Assembly (NCBI RefSeq): GCF_000744375.1
Contig: NZ_JQLU01000005.1
Coordinates: 1,674,001-1,738,000 of the forward strand
Direction: 5' to 3'
DNA: 64,000 nt
DNA from: Carnobacterium gallinarum DSM 4847
Lineage (GTDB): Bacteria; Bacillota; Bacilli; Lactobacillales; Carnobacteriaceae
Shown here: piece by piece, positions 34,410-43,778 of the stretch
Layout: every line of letters starts with the position of its first letter
Numbering within the stretch: the first letter of the stretch is position 1
Notes under the pieces: model-generated
Databases searched by the model: none
The model's input: only the letters and a program-made list of their open reading frames with translations
What the model was told of the DNA's origin: nothing
Position numbers and translations under genes: made by a program

Positions 34410-34550
34410 ATGGATACAAAAGCGAAAGAAAAAATGTTAGAGATCATTAAAAATAAAAAATCTATTGGTGGTGGCAGACCAAAAGGAATGCCTACACCAA
34501 AAAATGATCAAAAGAATATGCGCAAAGGACCAAAGATTTATAATAAATAA
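34410..34550 (+). CDS. Small basic protein, 46 aa
   Basis: ATG 34410 with GAAGGTGG 9 nt upstream. The sequence starts MDTKAKEKMLEIIKNKKSI and continues GGGRPKGMPTPKNDQKN ... RKGPKIYNK, with 13 Lys or Arg. A helix is followed by a flexible GGGRPKG segment. It may be a nucleic-acid-binding or ribosome-associated small protein; I do not recognise the family. A terminator follows 20 bp later. It is just outside attR, so it was probably next to rpsI before the island came in. Confidence 0.55.
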   Translation: MDTKAKEKMLEIIKNKKSIGGGRPKGMPTPKNDQKNMRKGPKIYNK

Positions 34551-34570
34551 ATTCTTTTAGGAAGAATATG

Positions 34571-34605
34571 AAGCACTTTCTCAATTGTGAGAAGGTGTTC
34601 TTTTT
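34571..34605 (+). terminator. Terminator beyond attR
   Basis: GCAC-TTCTCA / TGAGAA-GTGT stem followed by TTCTTTTTT. It resembles the rpsI terminator (15347-15380) in sequence. Confidence 0.75.
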
Positions 34606-34631
34606 TGATAGGTGCTTTATTTGGGTCATAA

Positions 34632-34680
34632 AAGAAGGAGAATCATTTTTTAAACGAAAATGATTCTCCTTTTTAGTTTT
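34632..34680 (-). terminator. Terminator of dus (works both ways)
   Basis: AAGGAGAATCATTTT and its perfect inverse around a 6-nt loop, with T runs on both strands. Confidence 0.9.
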
Positions 34681-34702
34681 TTTCTTTCATTTAGTCAAAT
34701 TT

Positions 34703-35674
34703 TTAGATGTTGGATGTATGTTCTGGAAATTCAGCTAATAGTTGTCGCACTTCATCGGTGGATTTTGTATTCATTAATTGAACACGTAAATCGCTCGCAC
34801 CGGCAAAGCCTTTTACATAGATTTTAAAGAAACGATGCAAGCCGACAATTGAGCGAGGGGCTAGTTCAGCATAGTGATCTTGTAAGTCCAGTTGCAAGTG
34901 CAATAATCCAAGTAATTCTTGCGGTGTATGTTCTTTTGGCTCTTTTTCAAAGGCATAAGGATTTTTAAAAATCCCTCGGCCAATCATAATGCCGTCAACA
35001 CCGTATTGTTCAGCAAGTTTTACTCCAGTTTGACGATCAAGTATATCCCCATTAATCGTAATCAGAGTGTGAGGTGCGATACGATCTCGGATTTCCATAA
35101 TTTGTGGGATGATTTCCCAATGGGCATCAACTTTACTCATTTCTTCTCGTGTCCGCAGATGAACCGATAAGTTTGCGATGTCTTGTTTCAATAGATGGGT
35201 AATCCAAGCTTCCATTTCAGATAGTTCAGCGTAGCCAATCCGCGTTTTGACACTGACGGGTAAGCCGCCCGCTTTGGCTGCTTCAATTAATTCTGCTGCG
35301 ACTTCTGGTCGTAGGATTAAGCCACTACCTTTGCCACGACGAGCAACATTAGGAACTGGACACCCCATATTGATATCGACGCCTTTGAATCCCATTTCTG
35401 CTAATCCTAGACTCATTTCACGAAAGAACTTAGGATTATCTCCCCAAATATGGGCCACCATTGGCTGTTCATCTTCGGTAAAAACTAAACGACCACGGAC
35501 GCTCTCGATTCCATCAGGGTGACAATAACTATCTGAATTCGTAAACTCAGTAAAAAAAACATCAGGCGAACCGGCTTCTTTGATTACATGGCGAAAGACG
35601 ACATCAGTGACGTCTTCCATTGGTGCTAAAATAAAAAAGGGCTTTGGTAAATCGGCCCAAAAATTAGTTGTCAT
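34703..35674 (-). CDS. dus: tRNA-dihydrouridine synthase
   Basis: FMN enzyme that reduces uridine to dihydrouridine in the tRNA D loop. 323 aa from ATG 35674 ([24 protein letters not shown]); the longer frame to 35704 lacks a ribosome site. Motifs: [12 protein letters not shown], the catalytic Cys in [22 protein letters not shown] and INGDILD. Which of the Dus types it is cannot be fixed by eye. Confidence 0.92.
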   Translation of the reverse strand: MTTNFWADLPKPFFILAPMEDVTDVVFRHVIKEAGSPDVFFTEFTNSDSYCHPDGIESVRGRLVFTEDEQPMVAHIWGDNPKFFREMSLGLAEMGFKGVDINMGCPVPNVARRGKGSGLILRPEVAAELIEAAKAGGLPVSVKTRIGYAELSEMEAWITHLLKQDIANLSVHLRTREEMSKVDAHWEIIPQIMEIRDRIAPHTLITINGDILDRQTGVKLAEQYGVDGIMIGRGIFKNPYAFEKEPKEHTPQELLGLLHLQLDLQDHYAELAPRSIVGLHRFFKIYVKGFAGASDLRVQLMNTKSTDEVRQLLAEFPEHTSNI

Positions 35675-35789
35675 TCTATATACTCTCCATTCTATTACGC
35701 GCAATTACTTTCCAAAAAGGCACCATAATTATACTAAGAATAGTGAAAAGAATCAATGGACCATACTTGAAAACGCATACTAAAAAGTA

Positions 35790-35838
35790 TTGACACATAG
35801 AAAAATTAATGATACGATACTTTACGTAAACGTTTACT
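35790..35838 (+). promoter_or_regulatory. Promoter and LacI-type operator of the sugar regulator
   Basis: TTGACA (35790-35795), 17 bp, TACGAT (35813-35818). Directly after comes TTTACGTAAACGTTTACT (35821-35838), containing the 12-bp palindrome GTAAACGTTTAC. The same core returns before the binding-protein gene. Confidence 0.85.
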
Positions 35839-35873
35839 ATGTTAAGGTATCTACTATGAAAAGAGGAGAAACG

Positions 35874-36878
35874 ATGGCAGCAACAATTAAAGATATTGCT
35901 AAAATTGCTGGGGTTTCTACTGCCACAGTATCTCGAGTGATAAATAATTTAGATGGCTACAGCAAAGAAGTCGAAACAAAAGTTTTAGCAATTGCTAAAG
36001 AATTAGGTTATCGAAAAAATGAAAATGCTATTAGTTTAGTGAAGAAATCTACTAAGCTGATTGGGGTTGTAATGCCAGATGTAGCTACTTCCTTCTATGG
36101 AAAGATTATCAATGGAATTGAAGATATGGCTTCGGAAGAAGGATATGGTGTTATTCTCACCCATGCTGGTGTTGAGGGAAAGAAAATCGGTGGAAGTCTG
36201 AATTTAATGGCTGAACGAAGAGTTGACGGCATCATTATTGTCTCGATATTACTATCAGAAGCTGAGATTGAGCAATTGAATAAGCTAGCAATTCCAACGA
36301 TACTCTTATCTACAAAATCGACTGATGAAAAAATTCCATATATTAAGGTAGATGATTATGCAGCTTCTAAAGCGGCTGTTAATTATTTGATTTCATGTGG
36401 TCACGAAAGAATTGGCTTAGCTGGGGTTAATCCTGAAGATCCAATTTCAGGGAAACCAAGAATTAGCGGGTATGTAGATGCCATTAGCGAAGCAGAGTTA
36501 CGGGTTGATTATAACTTAATCAAATATGGTGATTTCAGCTTTGAATCTGGAAAGGAAGCCATGGACTATTATCTAAAAATGGATCAATTACCAGATGCAG
36601 TCTTTTGTGTCAGTGATGAAACGGCTTTAGGCATAATTTCTGCTTGTTATGAAAATAAAATCGTTATTCCTGATGATATTTCTGTAATTGGTTATGATAA
36701 TTCGAGAATTTCATCGATGTCGACACCACCAATTTCAACTATTGCTCAACCTTTCTATACAATGGGAAGCTTAGGATGTCAAAAATTAATCCATTCGCTC
36801 CATGAAGAAGAAAAAGTAGCCTCTCAAATTGTTGAATTTGAATTAATTGAAAGAAAATCAGTTCAGTTTAAAAAATGA
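35874..36878 (+). CDS. LacI-family transcriptional regulator
   Basis: 334 aa. ATG 35874 (GAGGAG upstream) begins MAATIKDIAKIAGVSTATVSRVINN, the LacI HTH with hinge. The sensor domain of the periplasmic-binding-protein fold follows (KLIGVVMPDVATSFYGKII ... RRVDGIIIVS ... PDAVFCVSDETALG). It probably represses itself and the sugar operon through the two GTAAACGTTTA sites and is released by the imported sugar. Longer in-frame starts to 35790 lie in the promoter. Confidence 0.93.
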   Translation: MAATIKDIAKIAGVSTATVSRVINNLDGYSKEVETKVLAIAKELGYRKNENAISLVKKSTKLIGVVMPDVATSFYGKIINGIEDMASEEGYGVILTHAGVEGKKIGGSLNLMAERRVDGIIIVSILLSEAEIEQLNKLAIPTILLSTKSTDEKIPYIKVDDYAASKAAVNYLISCGHERIGLAGVNPEDPISGKPRISGYVDAISEAELRVDYNLIKYGDFSFESGKEAMDYYLKMDQLPDAVFCVSDETALGIISACYENKIVIPDDISVIGYDNSRISSMSTPPISTIAQPFYTMGSLGCQKLIHSLHEEEKVASQIVEFELIERKSVQFKK

Positions 36879-36929
36879 AATTATCCTTGTGATAATTTTT
36901 ATTTTTAATTTTTACGTAAACGTTTAACT
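36876..36929 (+). promoter_or_regulatory. Weak terminator followed by a second LacI-type operator
   Basis: AAATTATC / GATAATTT with a T-rich tail (36877-36906) ends lacI. TTTACGTAAACGTTTAACT (36911-36929) follows directly, then AAAGGAGG. There is no room for a separate promoter between hairpin and gene, so the operator may act as a roadblock on readthrough. Confidence 0.7.
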
Positions 36930-36947
36930 AAAAGGAGGAAATCAACT

Positions 36948-38213
36948 ATGTTTAAGAAAAAGTTTGGATGGGCAGTGCTTTTAGGGTTAATGGTGAGTTT
37001 GTTAAGTGCTTGTGGCGGAAGTAAGAGTGAAGCGAATCAAGAGGGGAGTTTTGATCAGAATCAAGAAGTAACAATTAGTATGTGGCATACGTTTAGTGAT
37101 GTTGAAACGGAAATAGTTGAAAATAAAATTATTGCAAAGTTTAATGAAGACTATCCAAAGATTAAAGTCGAGGCAACAAGAATGCCAAGTGGAAATGAAT
37201 ACAATCAACAAATTGTGCAAGCGGTGTCAGGAGGAAGCGCGCCAGATATTGCGCGAATGAATATTACCGATGTACCAAGATATGCCAAGTTAGGTGCATT
37301 AGAACCATTAAAAAAATATGAAGGATTTGATGCTATTCAAAAGGAAGTATATGAAGGCCCGATGAACACCAATGCTTTTGCGAATGATTTTTATGGCATT
37401 CCGTTGAACACTAGTACTAAAATTGCAATTTATAATAAAAAATTGCTAAAGAAAGCTGGGCTTACAGAACCACCTAAAACATTTGATGAGCTAATTGATG
37501 CTTCACGAAAGATTTCCAATGATGAAACGTATGGATTTGCACCACAAAATATTGAGATTTGGGGAACGATGCCTTATTTCTATTCATTAGGTGGTAAATA
37601 TACTGATGAAGATACAAAAAAGGCAACGGGGTATTTAAACTCTAAAGAGAGCATTAATGCGTTGAAACAGTTAGTTAAGTTAAACAAAGAAGGTTTAGTC
37701 GGGAAATCCCTTGAAGGCGGACTTGGTTCTTGGGAAGGATTTAAAGGCGACAATTATATGATGATTGACGATGGAACTTGGTTTGCAACTGCGAATGAAG
37801 ATGTCAAAGACAACATGGTATTCGGGTTATTCCCAGAAGGCAAAGGCGCTAGCATTGAGCCGATTGGAGGAGAAAATACAGTTGTATTTAAATCAAGTCA
37901 GCATAAAGAAGCAGCATTTATTTTTGCACGTTTTTTAGCCTCAGATGAAGCTCAGACAATCTTTGGGGAAGAACTGGGAATGATGCCGGTTAATACAAAA
38001 ACAGCAGAAAAAGAGTTTATCAAAGAGAACGAGATGCTTAGTTTATATATGAAACAGTTGGAAACAGCTAAGCCGTTAGTGCAATCACCTGAATGGAATG
38101 AAATCAATAGCGTCATTTCAAAGACCTTTGAATCGGCTATCAAAACCGATACTTCTGTTGAAGAATTATTAAATGATGCTGCAACTCAAGTAGATGCGTT
38201 GTTAAACCAATAA
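36948..38213 (+). CDS. ABC sugar-binding lipoprotein
   Basis: 421 aa. The signal peptide ends in the lipobox LSAC, so Cys anchors it. The mature part is a family-1 solute-binding protein: VTISMWHTFSDVETEI, APDIARMNITDVPRYAKLGALEPL, PLNTSTKIAIYNK and a late GGENTVVFKSSQHKEAAF. It captures an oligosaccharide and hands it to the two permeases downstream. The two GH13 enzymes suggest alpha-glucosides. Confidence 0.92.
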   Translation: MFKKKFGWAVLLGLMVSLLSACGGSKSEANQEGSFDQNQEVTISMWHTFSDVETEIVENKIIAKFNEDYPKIKVEATRMPSGNEYNQQIVQAVSGGSAPDIARMNITDVPRYAKLGALEPLKKYEGFDAIQKEVYEGPMNTNAFANDFYGIPLNTSTKIAIYNKKLLKKAGLTEPPKTFDELIDASRKISNDETYGFAPQNIEIWGTMPYFYSLGGKYTDEDTKKATGYLNSKESINALKQLVKLNKEGLVGKSLEGGLGSWEGFKGDNYMMIDDGTWFATANEDVKDNMVFGLFPEGKGASIEPIGGENTVVFKSSQHKEAAFIFARFLASDEAQTIFGEELGMMPVNTKTAEKEFIKENEMLSLYMKQLETAKPLVQSPEWNEINSVISKTFESAIKTDTSVEELLNDAATQVDALLNQ

Positions 38214-38232
38214 GACAGCAAGGAGATAAGCG

Positions 38233-39159
38233 ATGATGAAGAAAAATGAGAAACGAAAAAATTATGCTGCACTAGAAACTAGAGATGCTTGGTTATTTAT
38301 TGGTTTAGGAGTCATTCTTTTTAGTGTGTTTGTTTTGTATCCTCAACTGAAAAATATTTATATGGGGTTTACGGAATATAGTATTATTCCAGGGCAGCCT
38401 AGTAAATTTATTGGCTTAGATAATTTTAAAAGGATGTTTTTTTCTGAAGGAGCTCTTGGTGAAAGTCAGTATTTTTATATCGCCTTGAGAAATAGTATTT
38501 TGGCAGTTCTCGTTACAGTACCAGGACAATTGATAATTGGTATGGGTGTGGCAACAATTATTCATAACTTATCTAGAGGGAAATTAATATATAAAATAGT
38601 GTTATATATTCCAGTAATTTCTAGTTGGGTAGTTGTATCGGTATTATTTAAATATATTTTTCAAGATACGAAGGGGTCGTTGGTTAATTATGCTCTGATT
38701 CAAAGTCGGTTGATTGATTCTCCGATAGCGTGGCTAAATAATGCAACGACTGCCAATATTGTCATTTGGGTATTGTGCATCTGGAAGGGCGTTGGTTGGG
38801 TGATGATTATCTTTACAGCGGCACTTCAAAGTTTGCCTAGGGATGTTTATGAAGCAGCTAAAATTGATGGATCCAATGCGTTACGAACATTTACAAACAT
38901 TACTATGCCACTTCTAAAGCCTACGATGATTTATTCAATTGTTCAACTGACGATTGGAGCTTTTGGTATCATGATCCAAGTTATCATGATTACTGGCGGT
39001 GGACCGATGGGAATGACGGAGACGCTAAACAGCTACATGTACAACAAAGCCTTTTCACAATTTCAATTCGGCTATGCGTCAGCTGTCGCACTTATTATGG
39101 GGTTAGTTGTTATTTTTATCACGATGCTTCAAAGAAGAGCATTTAAGGAAAATCAATAG
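38233..39159 (+). CDS. ABC sugar permease, MalF type
   Basis: 308 aa, six membrane segments, with the EAA loop EAAKIDGSNALRTFTNITMPLLKP that contacts the ATPase. AAGGAG precedes ATG 38233, 20 bp after the binding protein. No ATPase gene is in the operon, so it probably uses a shared MsmX-type ATPase encoded elsewhere. Confidence 0.92.
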   Translation: MMKKNEKRKNYAALETRDAWLFIGLGVILFSVFVLYPQLKNIYMGFTEYSIIPGQPSKFIGLDNFKRMFFSEGALGESQYFYIALRNSILAVLVTVPGQLIIGMGVATIIHNLSRGKLIYKIVLYIPVISSWVVVSVLFKYIFQDTKGSLVNYALIQSRLIDSPIAWLNNATTANIVIWVLCIWKGVGWVMIIFTAALQSLPRDVYEAAKIDGSNALRTFTNITMPLLKPTMIYSIVQLTIGAFGIMIQVIMITGGGPMGMTETLNSYMYNKAFSQFQFGYASAVALIMGLVVIFITMLQRRAFKENQ

Positions 39160-39172
39160 GAGGGGATAGTCT

Positions 39173-40006
39173 ATGAAGAAGAAAAGAACAGCGATACAAG
39201 TCTTTTTACATGTTTTTTTAATTGGAGCATCACTTTTGTCAATCTTTCCTTTTCTATATATGTTAGCGACGGCTTTGACAAAAGACACGTATATTATGCC
39301 TTTTCCGCCTGTTTTATTTCCAAAAGAATTCTATCTAGGCAATTTTATTAGCGCTTGGACATCCAATAATTTTGGTAGGTATTTTTTGAATAGCCTTTTT
39401 ATTTCAGTTGTTACGACGGTTTTAGCGATTGTTATTTCAACAGCATCTGCGTATGGATTTGCAAAGATAAAGTTTCGAGGCAAGTCTATTATTTTTAACT
39501 TGTATATTTTTTCAATGATGATTCCCGCTGTGTTAGCGCTAGTCTCTCAGTATACGGTTTTAAATAGTTTGAATTTAATCGACACTTACAAGGGATTGAT
39601 TATGCTATATGTCAGCGGCGGTATTGCTGGAAATACGTATTTTTTGAAAGGCTTTATTGAAGATTTGCCAGATGAATACGCAGAATCTGTCTACATTGAT
39701 GGAGGAAGTCGATTTACTGTTTTTAGACATATTATTTTGCCGTTGTGCCGACCTTCAATTGCAACCTTGGCCATCTTATCATTTATGGGAACTTGGGATG
39801 AATTCTTTTCCGCGTTGACTATTATTAAAACAGATGCCAAAAGAACACTGCCTATTGCGATACGACTTTTTCAAGGGCAAAATGCAACTCAATGGGGATT
39901 AGTATTTGCAGCGGCATTAATTGCCCTGATTCCGATTCTAATTATTTATATAACGTTCCAAAAATACTTTATTAAAGAAAATGAAAGCGGAGGAGTTAAA
40001 GGCTAA
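39173..40006 (+). CDS. ABC sugar permease, MalG type
   Basis: 277 aa, six membrane segments. The EAA loop is ESVYIDGGSRFTVFRHIILPLCRP. It forms the pore with the preceding MalF-type protein. AGGAGGGG lies before ATG 39173. Its stop overlaps the GH13 start by one base (TAATG). Confidence 0.92.
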   Translation: MKKKRTAIQVFLHVFLIGASLLSIFPFLYMLATALTKDTYIMPFPPVLFPKEFYLGNFISAWTSNNFGRYFLNSLFISVVTTVLAIVISTASAYGFAKIKFRGKSIIFNLYIFSMMIPAVLALVSQYTVLNSLNLIDTYKGLIMLYVSGGIAGNTYFLKGFIEDLPDEYAESVYIDGGSRFTVFRHIILPLCRPSIATLAILSFMGTWDEFFSALTIIKTDAKRTLPIAIRLFQGQNATQWGLVFAAALIALIPILIIYITFQKYFIKENESGGVKG

Positions 40007-41628
40007 TGATTCGTAAAAAATGGTGGCAAGAAGCAGTCGTTTATCAGATTTATCCAAGGAGTTTTCGAGATGGAGACGGAGATGGCATCGGCGATTTAAG
40101 AGGGATTATTAATAAGTTGGGCTATTTACAGGATCTGGGGATTTTGGCTATCTGGCTTTCTCCGGTGTATGAATCGCCTAATGACGATAATGGCTATGAT
40201 ATTAGTGATTATCAAGCAATTATGCAAGAATTTGGAACGATGAAAGACATGGAAGAGTTAATTGATAAGGCCAATGATGCTGGTATAAAAATGATTATGG
40301 ATTTGGTAGTTAATCATACTTCGGATGAACATAAATGGTTTATTGAAGCGAGAAAAGGCAAAGAAAATCCGTATCGAAATTATTATATTTGGAGAAATCC
40401 TACTCATTCTAGTGAACCGAATGAGTTGAAATCGACTTTTAGCGGAAGTGCTTGGCAATTTGATGAGACTTCTGGTCAATATTATCTACATTTATTTAGT
40501 AAAAAGCAACCGGACCTGAATTGGGAAAATAACGAAGTCCGGAATGAAATCTACGCTATGATGAACTTCTGGCTCGAAAAAGGAATTGGCGGCTTCCGAA
40601 TGGATGTTATTGATTTGATTGGGAAACAGCCAGATCAAAAAATTACTGGAAATGGTCCCAAAGTACATGACTATCTACAGGAAATGAATCAGGCGACTTT
40701 TGGCAAATACGATATGATGACCGTTGGCGAGACGTGGGGAGCAACTCCAGAAATTGCTAAGCTATACTCTAATCCGAATAGAAATGAGTTATCAATGGTT
40801 TTTCAGTTTGAACATGTTTCGCTGGATGAACAGACTGGTAAGGCCAAATGGGATTTAAAAAAGCTGGAAGTTTCTGAGTTGAAAAAAGTTTTCTCTAAAT
40901 GGCAGACAGCGATGGGGGATGAAGGCTGGAACAGCTTGTTTTGGAACAATCATGATTTGCCACGAATCATTTCTAGGTGGGGAAATGATGGTGAATATAG
41001 AGAAAAAAGTGGTAAACTCTTCGCTATTCTTTTGCATGTAATGAAAGGGACGCCGTATATTTATCAAGGCGAAGAAATAGGGATGATTAACTATCCGATT
41101 ACGTCGATTGAGGAAGTTTCTGATATTGAAAGCATCAATATGTATCACGAGCGCCTTTCACAAGGATATGAAAAGACCGCCATTATTGAGTCCATTAATA
41201 CGAAAGGCAGAGACAATGCGCGAACACCGATGCAGTGGGACGATTCTGAAAATGCAGGATTCACTGAGGGAGTTCCTTGGCTACACGTTCACCCAAACTA
41301 CAAAGAAATAAATGCTAAAAAAGCTTTGGCAAGTAAGACGTCAATTTTTTACACATATAAAAAATTGATTGAATTACGCAAAAATAATCCACTAGTCGTT
41401 TGGGGAGGTTATCAGTTAGTTGAGGAAACGGCTGCTGAAATATTTGCTTATTATCGCACCTATAATGAGGAATCTTGGTTGGTGATTACGAATCTTTCTG
41501 GTAGGCAGAATCAGTTTATGTTAGAACATGAGCCAAAAGAAGTCGTTATTTCTAATCGAGAGGATTTTGTGATTGAGAAAGGGCTTAACGTGTTGGAACC
41601 TTATGATGCAATTGTTGTCAAAGTTTAG
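40006..41628 (+). CDS. GH13 oligo-1,6-glucosidase / alpha-glucosidase
   Basis: 540 aa, the usual length of GH13_31 enzymes. Start WWQEAVVYQIYPRSF; region I DLVVNHTSDEHKWF; QPDLNWEN; nucleophile Asp in GGFRMDVIDLIG; acid/base Glu in VGETWG; third Asp in WNNHDLPRIISRWG. Val after the nucleophile Asp (DVI) and QPDLNWEN are features I associate with alpha-1,6 specificity, so isomalto-oligosaccharides or related sugars are likely. No signal peptide, so it acts on imported sugar. Confidence 0.9.
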   Translation: MIRKKWWQEAVVYQIYPRSFRDGDGDGIGDLRGIINKLGYLQDLGILAIWLSPVYESPNDDNGYDISDYQAIMQEFGTMKDMEELIDKANDAGIKMIMDLVVNHTSDEHKWFIEARKGKENPYRNYYIWRNPTHSSEPNELKSTFSGSAWQFDETSGQYYLHLFSKKQPDLNWENNEVRNEIYAMMNFWLEKGIGGFRMDVIDLIGKQPDQKITGNGPKVHDYLQEMNQATFGKYDMMTVGETWGATPEIAKLYSNPNRNELSMVFQFEHVSLDEQTGKAKWDLKKLEVSELKKVFSKWQTAMGDEGWNSLFWNNHDLPRIISRWGNDGEYREKSGKLFAILLHVMKGTPYIYQGEEIGMINYPITSIEEVSDIESINMYHERLSQGYEKTAIIESINTKGRDNARTPMQWDDSENAGFTEGVPWLHVHPNYKEINAKKALASKTSIFYTYKKLIELRKNNPLVVWGGYQLVEETAAEIFAYYRTYNEESWLVITNLSGRQNQFMLEHEPKEVVISNREDFVIEKGLNVLEPYDAIVVKV

Positions 41629-41654
41629 TGGGATAGTTTGAAAGGAGAATGGCG

Positions 41655-43427
41655 ATGAATTACGAGATTATCGAGGCCCCAGAGGATTTAGAAAAGTTGA
41701 TTATTTATGAAATTGCGACAAAGGGATTTACCTCACCAAATGGAGCCGAATCAGGAACGTTTATGTCTTTAGAGGGAAAAATGCCTTATTTAAATGAGCT
41801 AGGAATCAATGGAATCTGGCTTTCAGGACATCAATATTGTGACGGAAATCATTTTTATAACATCTGGACAGAGTATGCCTGTATTCGACCGGATCAGTTA
41901 GATCCAACTTTGGGAACAGAAGCTGAATTTAAAAGCATGATTCAAACGGCTCATGCATACGGAATTAAGGTTTTTCTTGATGTTATTACTCACGGCGTTA
42001 TGAAAGATAGCTCGTTAGTAAAAGAACATCCAGATTGGTTTAACGGCGAATCTTGGGGGATGAAAGATTTTGATTGGTACGGTGGGAAAAAAGAGCTGGA
42101 CGAGTGGTGGATTGAAACATGGTTGAGATACATTACTGAATTTGATATTGATGGATATCGGTTGGACGTAGCACATTATCGCAATGATTTATGGGCGGAA
42201 ATTCGTAAAAGATCTTTAGCTGCAGGAAAACGAATGATCCTTATTGCCGAAAATGGTCCTTCTACTAGAGGTGTAATTGACTTGCTTCAACATGGAGAAA
42301 GTGTTTCTCATAACTTTGGCGTAAATCAGTCTTCAAGAATTTTGTCAGATGTAGGCGGATACTTCAAGGATCGGCAAAGTCGTGTAAATGACAATTATGA
42401 AGTAGAGATTTTCTATACAGATGGAACTGTTCAAAACAGTCGCCAAAATAATTGGTACGAAAAGGGAAAAGTTCCTGAATTAATTTGGGAAGGGACGGAG
42501 TCGCGAATTGTTAATTCTAAAACGTATGAAGTTGCGTTTCAAGAGCAAGTTGGAAAACTGAGAATTGAGAATAGTTATGGAGAAAAGGAAATTAAGAATA
42601 TTCAAATGCAGGATCGACAAGGGCAATTATGGAATAGCACTATTTTATTAGATGGGATTATTGAGGTCGATTATCGGATTAGTTACCAGAAAAAGGCTAA
42701 TCAGTTGTTGCTGGAATTTCCACTTCGTATTCAGGATGGTCAGTATATGTCTGTTCAACTGAGTGGTCATGACAATGGTTGGGAAGGATATCCGTTAGAT
42801 AAGACACCTTATGCAGCACAAGGAAGTCGTTATTTATTAGGCTATACAGCACTTCTAGCTCCAGGGATTCCGATTTTTATGGCGGGAGAAGAGTTTGATG
42901 CGGGCTATCGACCATTACCTAATCTAGCTCCAAATCTTTTTGGAAAAGAACGCATAGGAGAGGGCAGATGGCTCTATGGTAGTTGGTTAGACTGGGATCA
43001 ACTTGAAATAGCTGGAAAACGGGATACGTTGAATGATACTAAGAGAATAATCGCAATTCGGAAGCAATATGCTGATGTAATGAAGCCACTGAAAATGGGA
43101 GAAGCACATCCGAATTTTGGTAAGCTTAATTATAAAAGCTCAAGTGAACTTCCGGTTCCTTATTATTATCAGTCCGCAGAGATCGTTTTAGTTATTTGTG
43201 CAAATCCAAGTGAAAAGCTAGATGTTTCCTTAAAACTAGAGATGGAACCTGTTCTTTCCGAAACTATAAAATGGGAAGTAACGGCATTATTTGGACAATT
43301 ACCGAATCAGCAAGTTTCATTTGTTGGAACGCCTCAGGAGATAGCCAATAAAAATTGGGAGATTTCTAGGGATAAAAGTTTACATGGTGGTTTGCTAGTA
43401 TTAAAAATGGAAAAATTGACTGAATAA
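41655..43427 (+). CDS. GH13-family enzyme with an inserted beta domain
   Basis: 590 aa. ATG 41655 is chosen because AAAGGAGA lies 7 nt upstream; ATG 41649 touches it. Alpha-amylase-type motifs: VFLDVITHGV, nucleophile Asp in DGYRLDVAHY, Glu in LIAENGPS, and late QLSGHDNGWEGY. Residues about 235-350 are an extra beta-rich stretch (YEVEIFYTDGTVQNSRQNN) between the acid/base and the third Asp. The WTEYACIRPDQLDPTLG loop near the active site is also unusual. Substrate is unknown; a debranching or glucosyl-transfer role on an imported sugar fits the operon. Confidence 0.8.
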   Translation: MNYEIIEAPEDLEKLIIYEIATKGFTSPNGAESGTFMSLEGKMPYLNELGINGIWLSGHQYCDGNHFYNIWTEYACIRPDQLDPTLGTEAEFKSMIQTAHAYGIKVFLDVITHGVMKDSSLVKEHPDWFNGESWGMKDFDWYGGKKELDEWWIETWLRYITEFDIDGYRLDVAHYRNDLWAEIRKRSLAAGKRMILIAENGPSTRGVIDLLQHGESVSHNFGVNQSSRILSDVGGYFKDRQSRVNDNYEVEIFYTDGTVQNSRQNNWYEKGKVPELIWEGTESRIVNSKTYEVAFQEQVGKLRIENSYGEKEIKNIQMQDRQGQLWNSTILLDGIIEVDYRISYQKKANQLLLEFPLRIQDGQYMSVQLSGHDNGWEGYPLDKTPYAAQGSRYLLGYTALLAPGIPIFMAGEEFDAGYRPLPNLAPNLFGKERIGEGRWLYGSWLDWDQLEIAGKRDTLNDTKRIIAIRKQYADVMKPLKMGEAHPNFGKLNYKSSSELPVPYYYQSAEIVLVICANPSEKLDVSLKLEMEPVLSETIKWEVTALFGQLPNQQVSFVGTPQEIANKNWEISRDKSLHGGLLVLKMEKLTE

Positions 43428-43463
43428 GATAGGTTGAAAGATAGAGAAAAGCGAGGTAAAAAA

Positions 43464-43733
43464 ATGATTGGAAGTTTGGCTGGCATTCTCACAACAGTAG
43501 CTTTTGTTCCACAAGTAGTTAAAATTCTCAAAACGAAAGAGACTAGCTCAATTTCTATACAGACGTGCTTGATGCAAGTAGTTGGCGTTTTTTTATGGTT
43601 GATTCATGGTCTTTTTAAAGGGGATGTGCCACTTATTGCTGCAAATTCCATTACACTAGGTCTAACACTGATAATTACCATATGTAAGCTAAGGTATAGT
43701 AGTGAGTCCGTTCTAAAAAATAGAAAAGCATAA
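43464..43733 (+). CDS. SemiSWEET sugar transporter
   Basis: 89 aa, one triple-helix bundle with the PQ motif: IGSLAGILTTVAFVPQVVKIL, then CLMQVVGVFLWLIHGLF and LIAANSITLGLTLIITI. SemiSWEETs form dimers that let mono- or disaccharides diffuse across the membrane. GCGAGG lies before ATG 43464; the frame is open from 43434. It is the last gene of the sugar operon, which is odd beside an ABC importer. Confidence 0.88.
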   Translation: MIGSLAGILTTVAFVPQVVKILKTKETSSISIQTCLMQVVGVFLWLIHGLFKGDVPLIAANSITLGLTLIITICKLRYSSESVLKNRKA

Positions 43734-43737
43734 ACTA

Positions 43738-43778
43738 AAACGTATGAAATCAGTATTTTGTGATTTCATACGTTTTTA
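43738..43778 (+). terminator. Terminator of the sugar operon
   Basis: AAACGTATGAAATCA / TGATTTCATACGTTT stem followed by a T run. It abuts the degenerate last repeat of CRISPR2. Confidence 0.92.
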
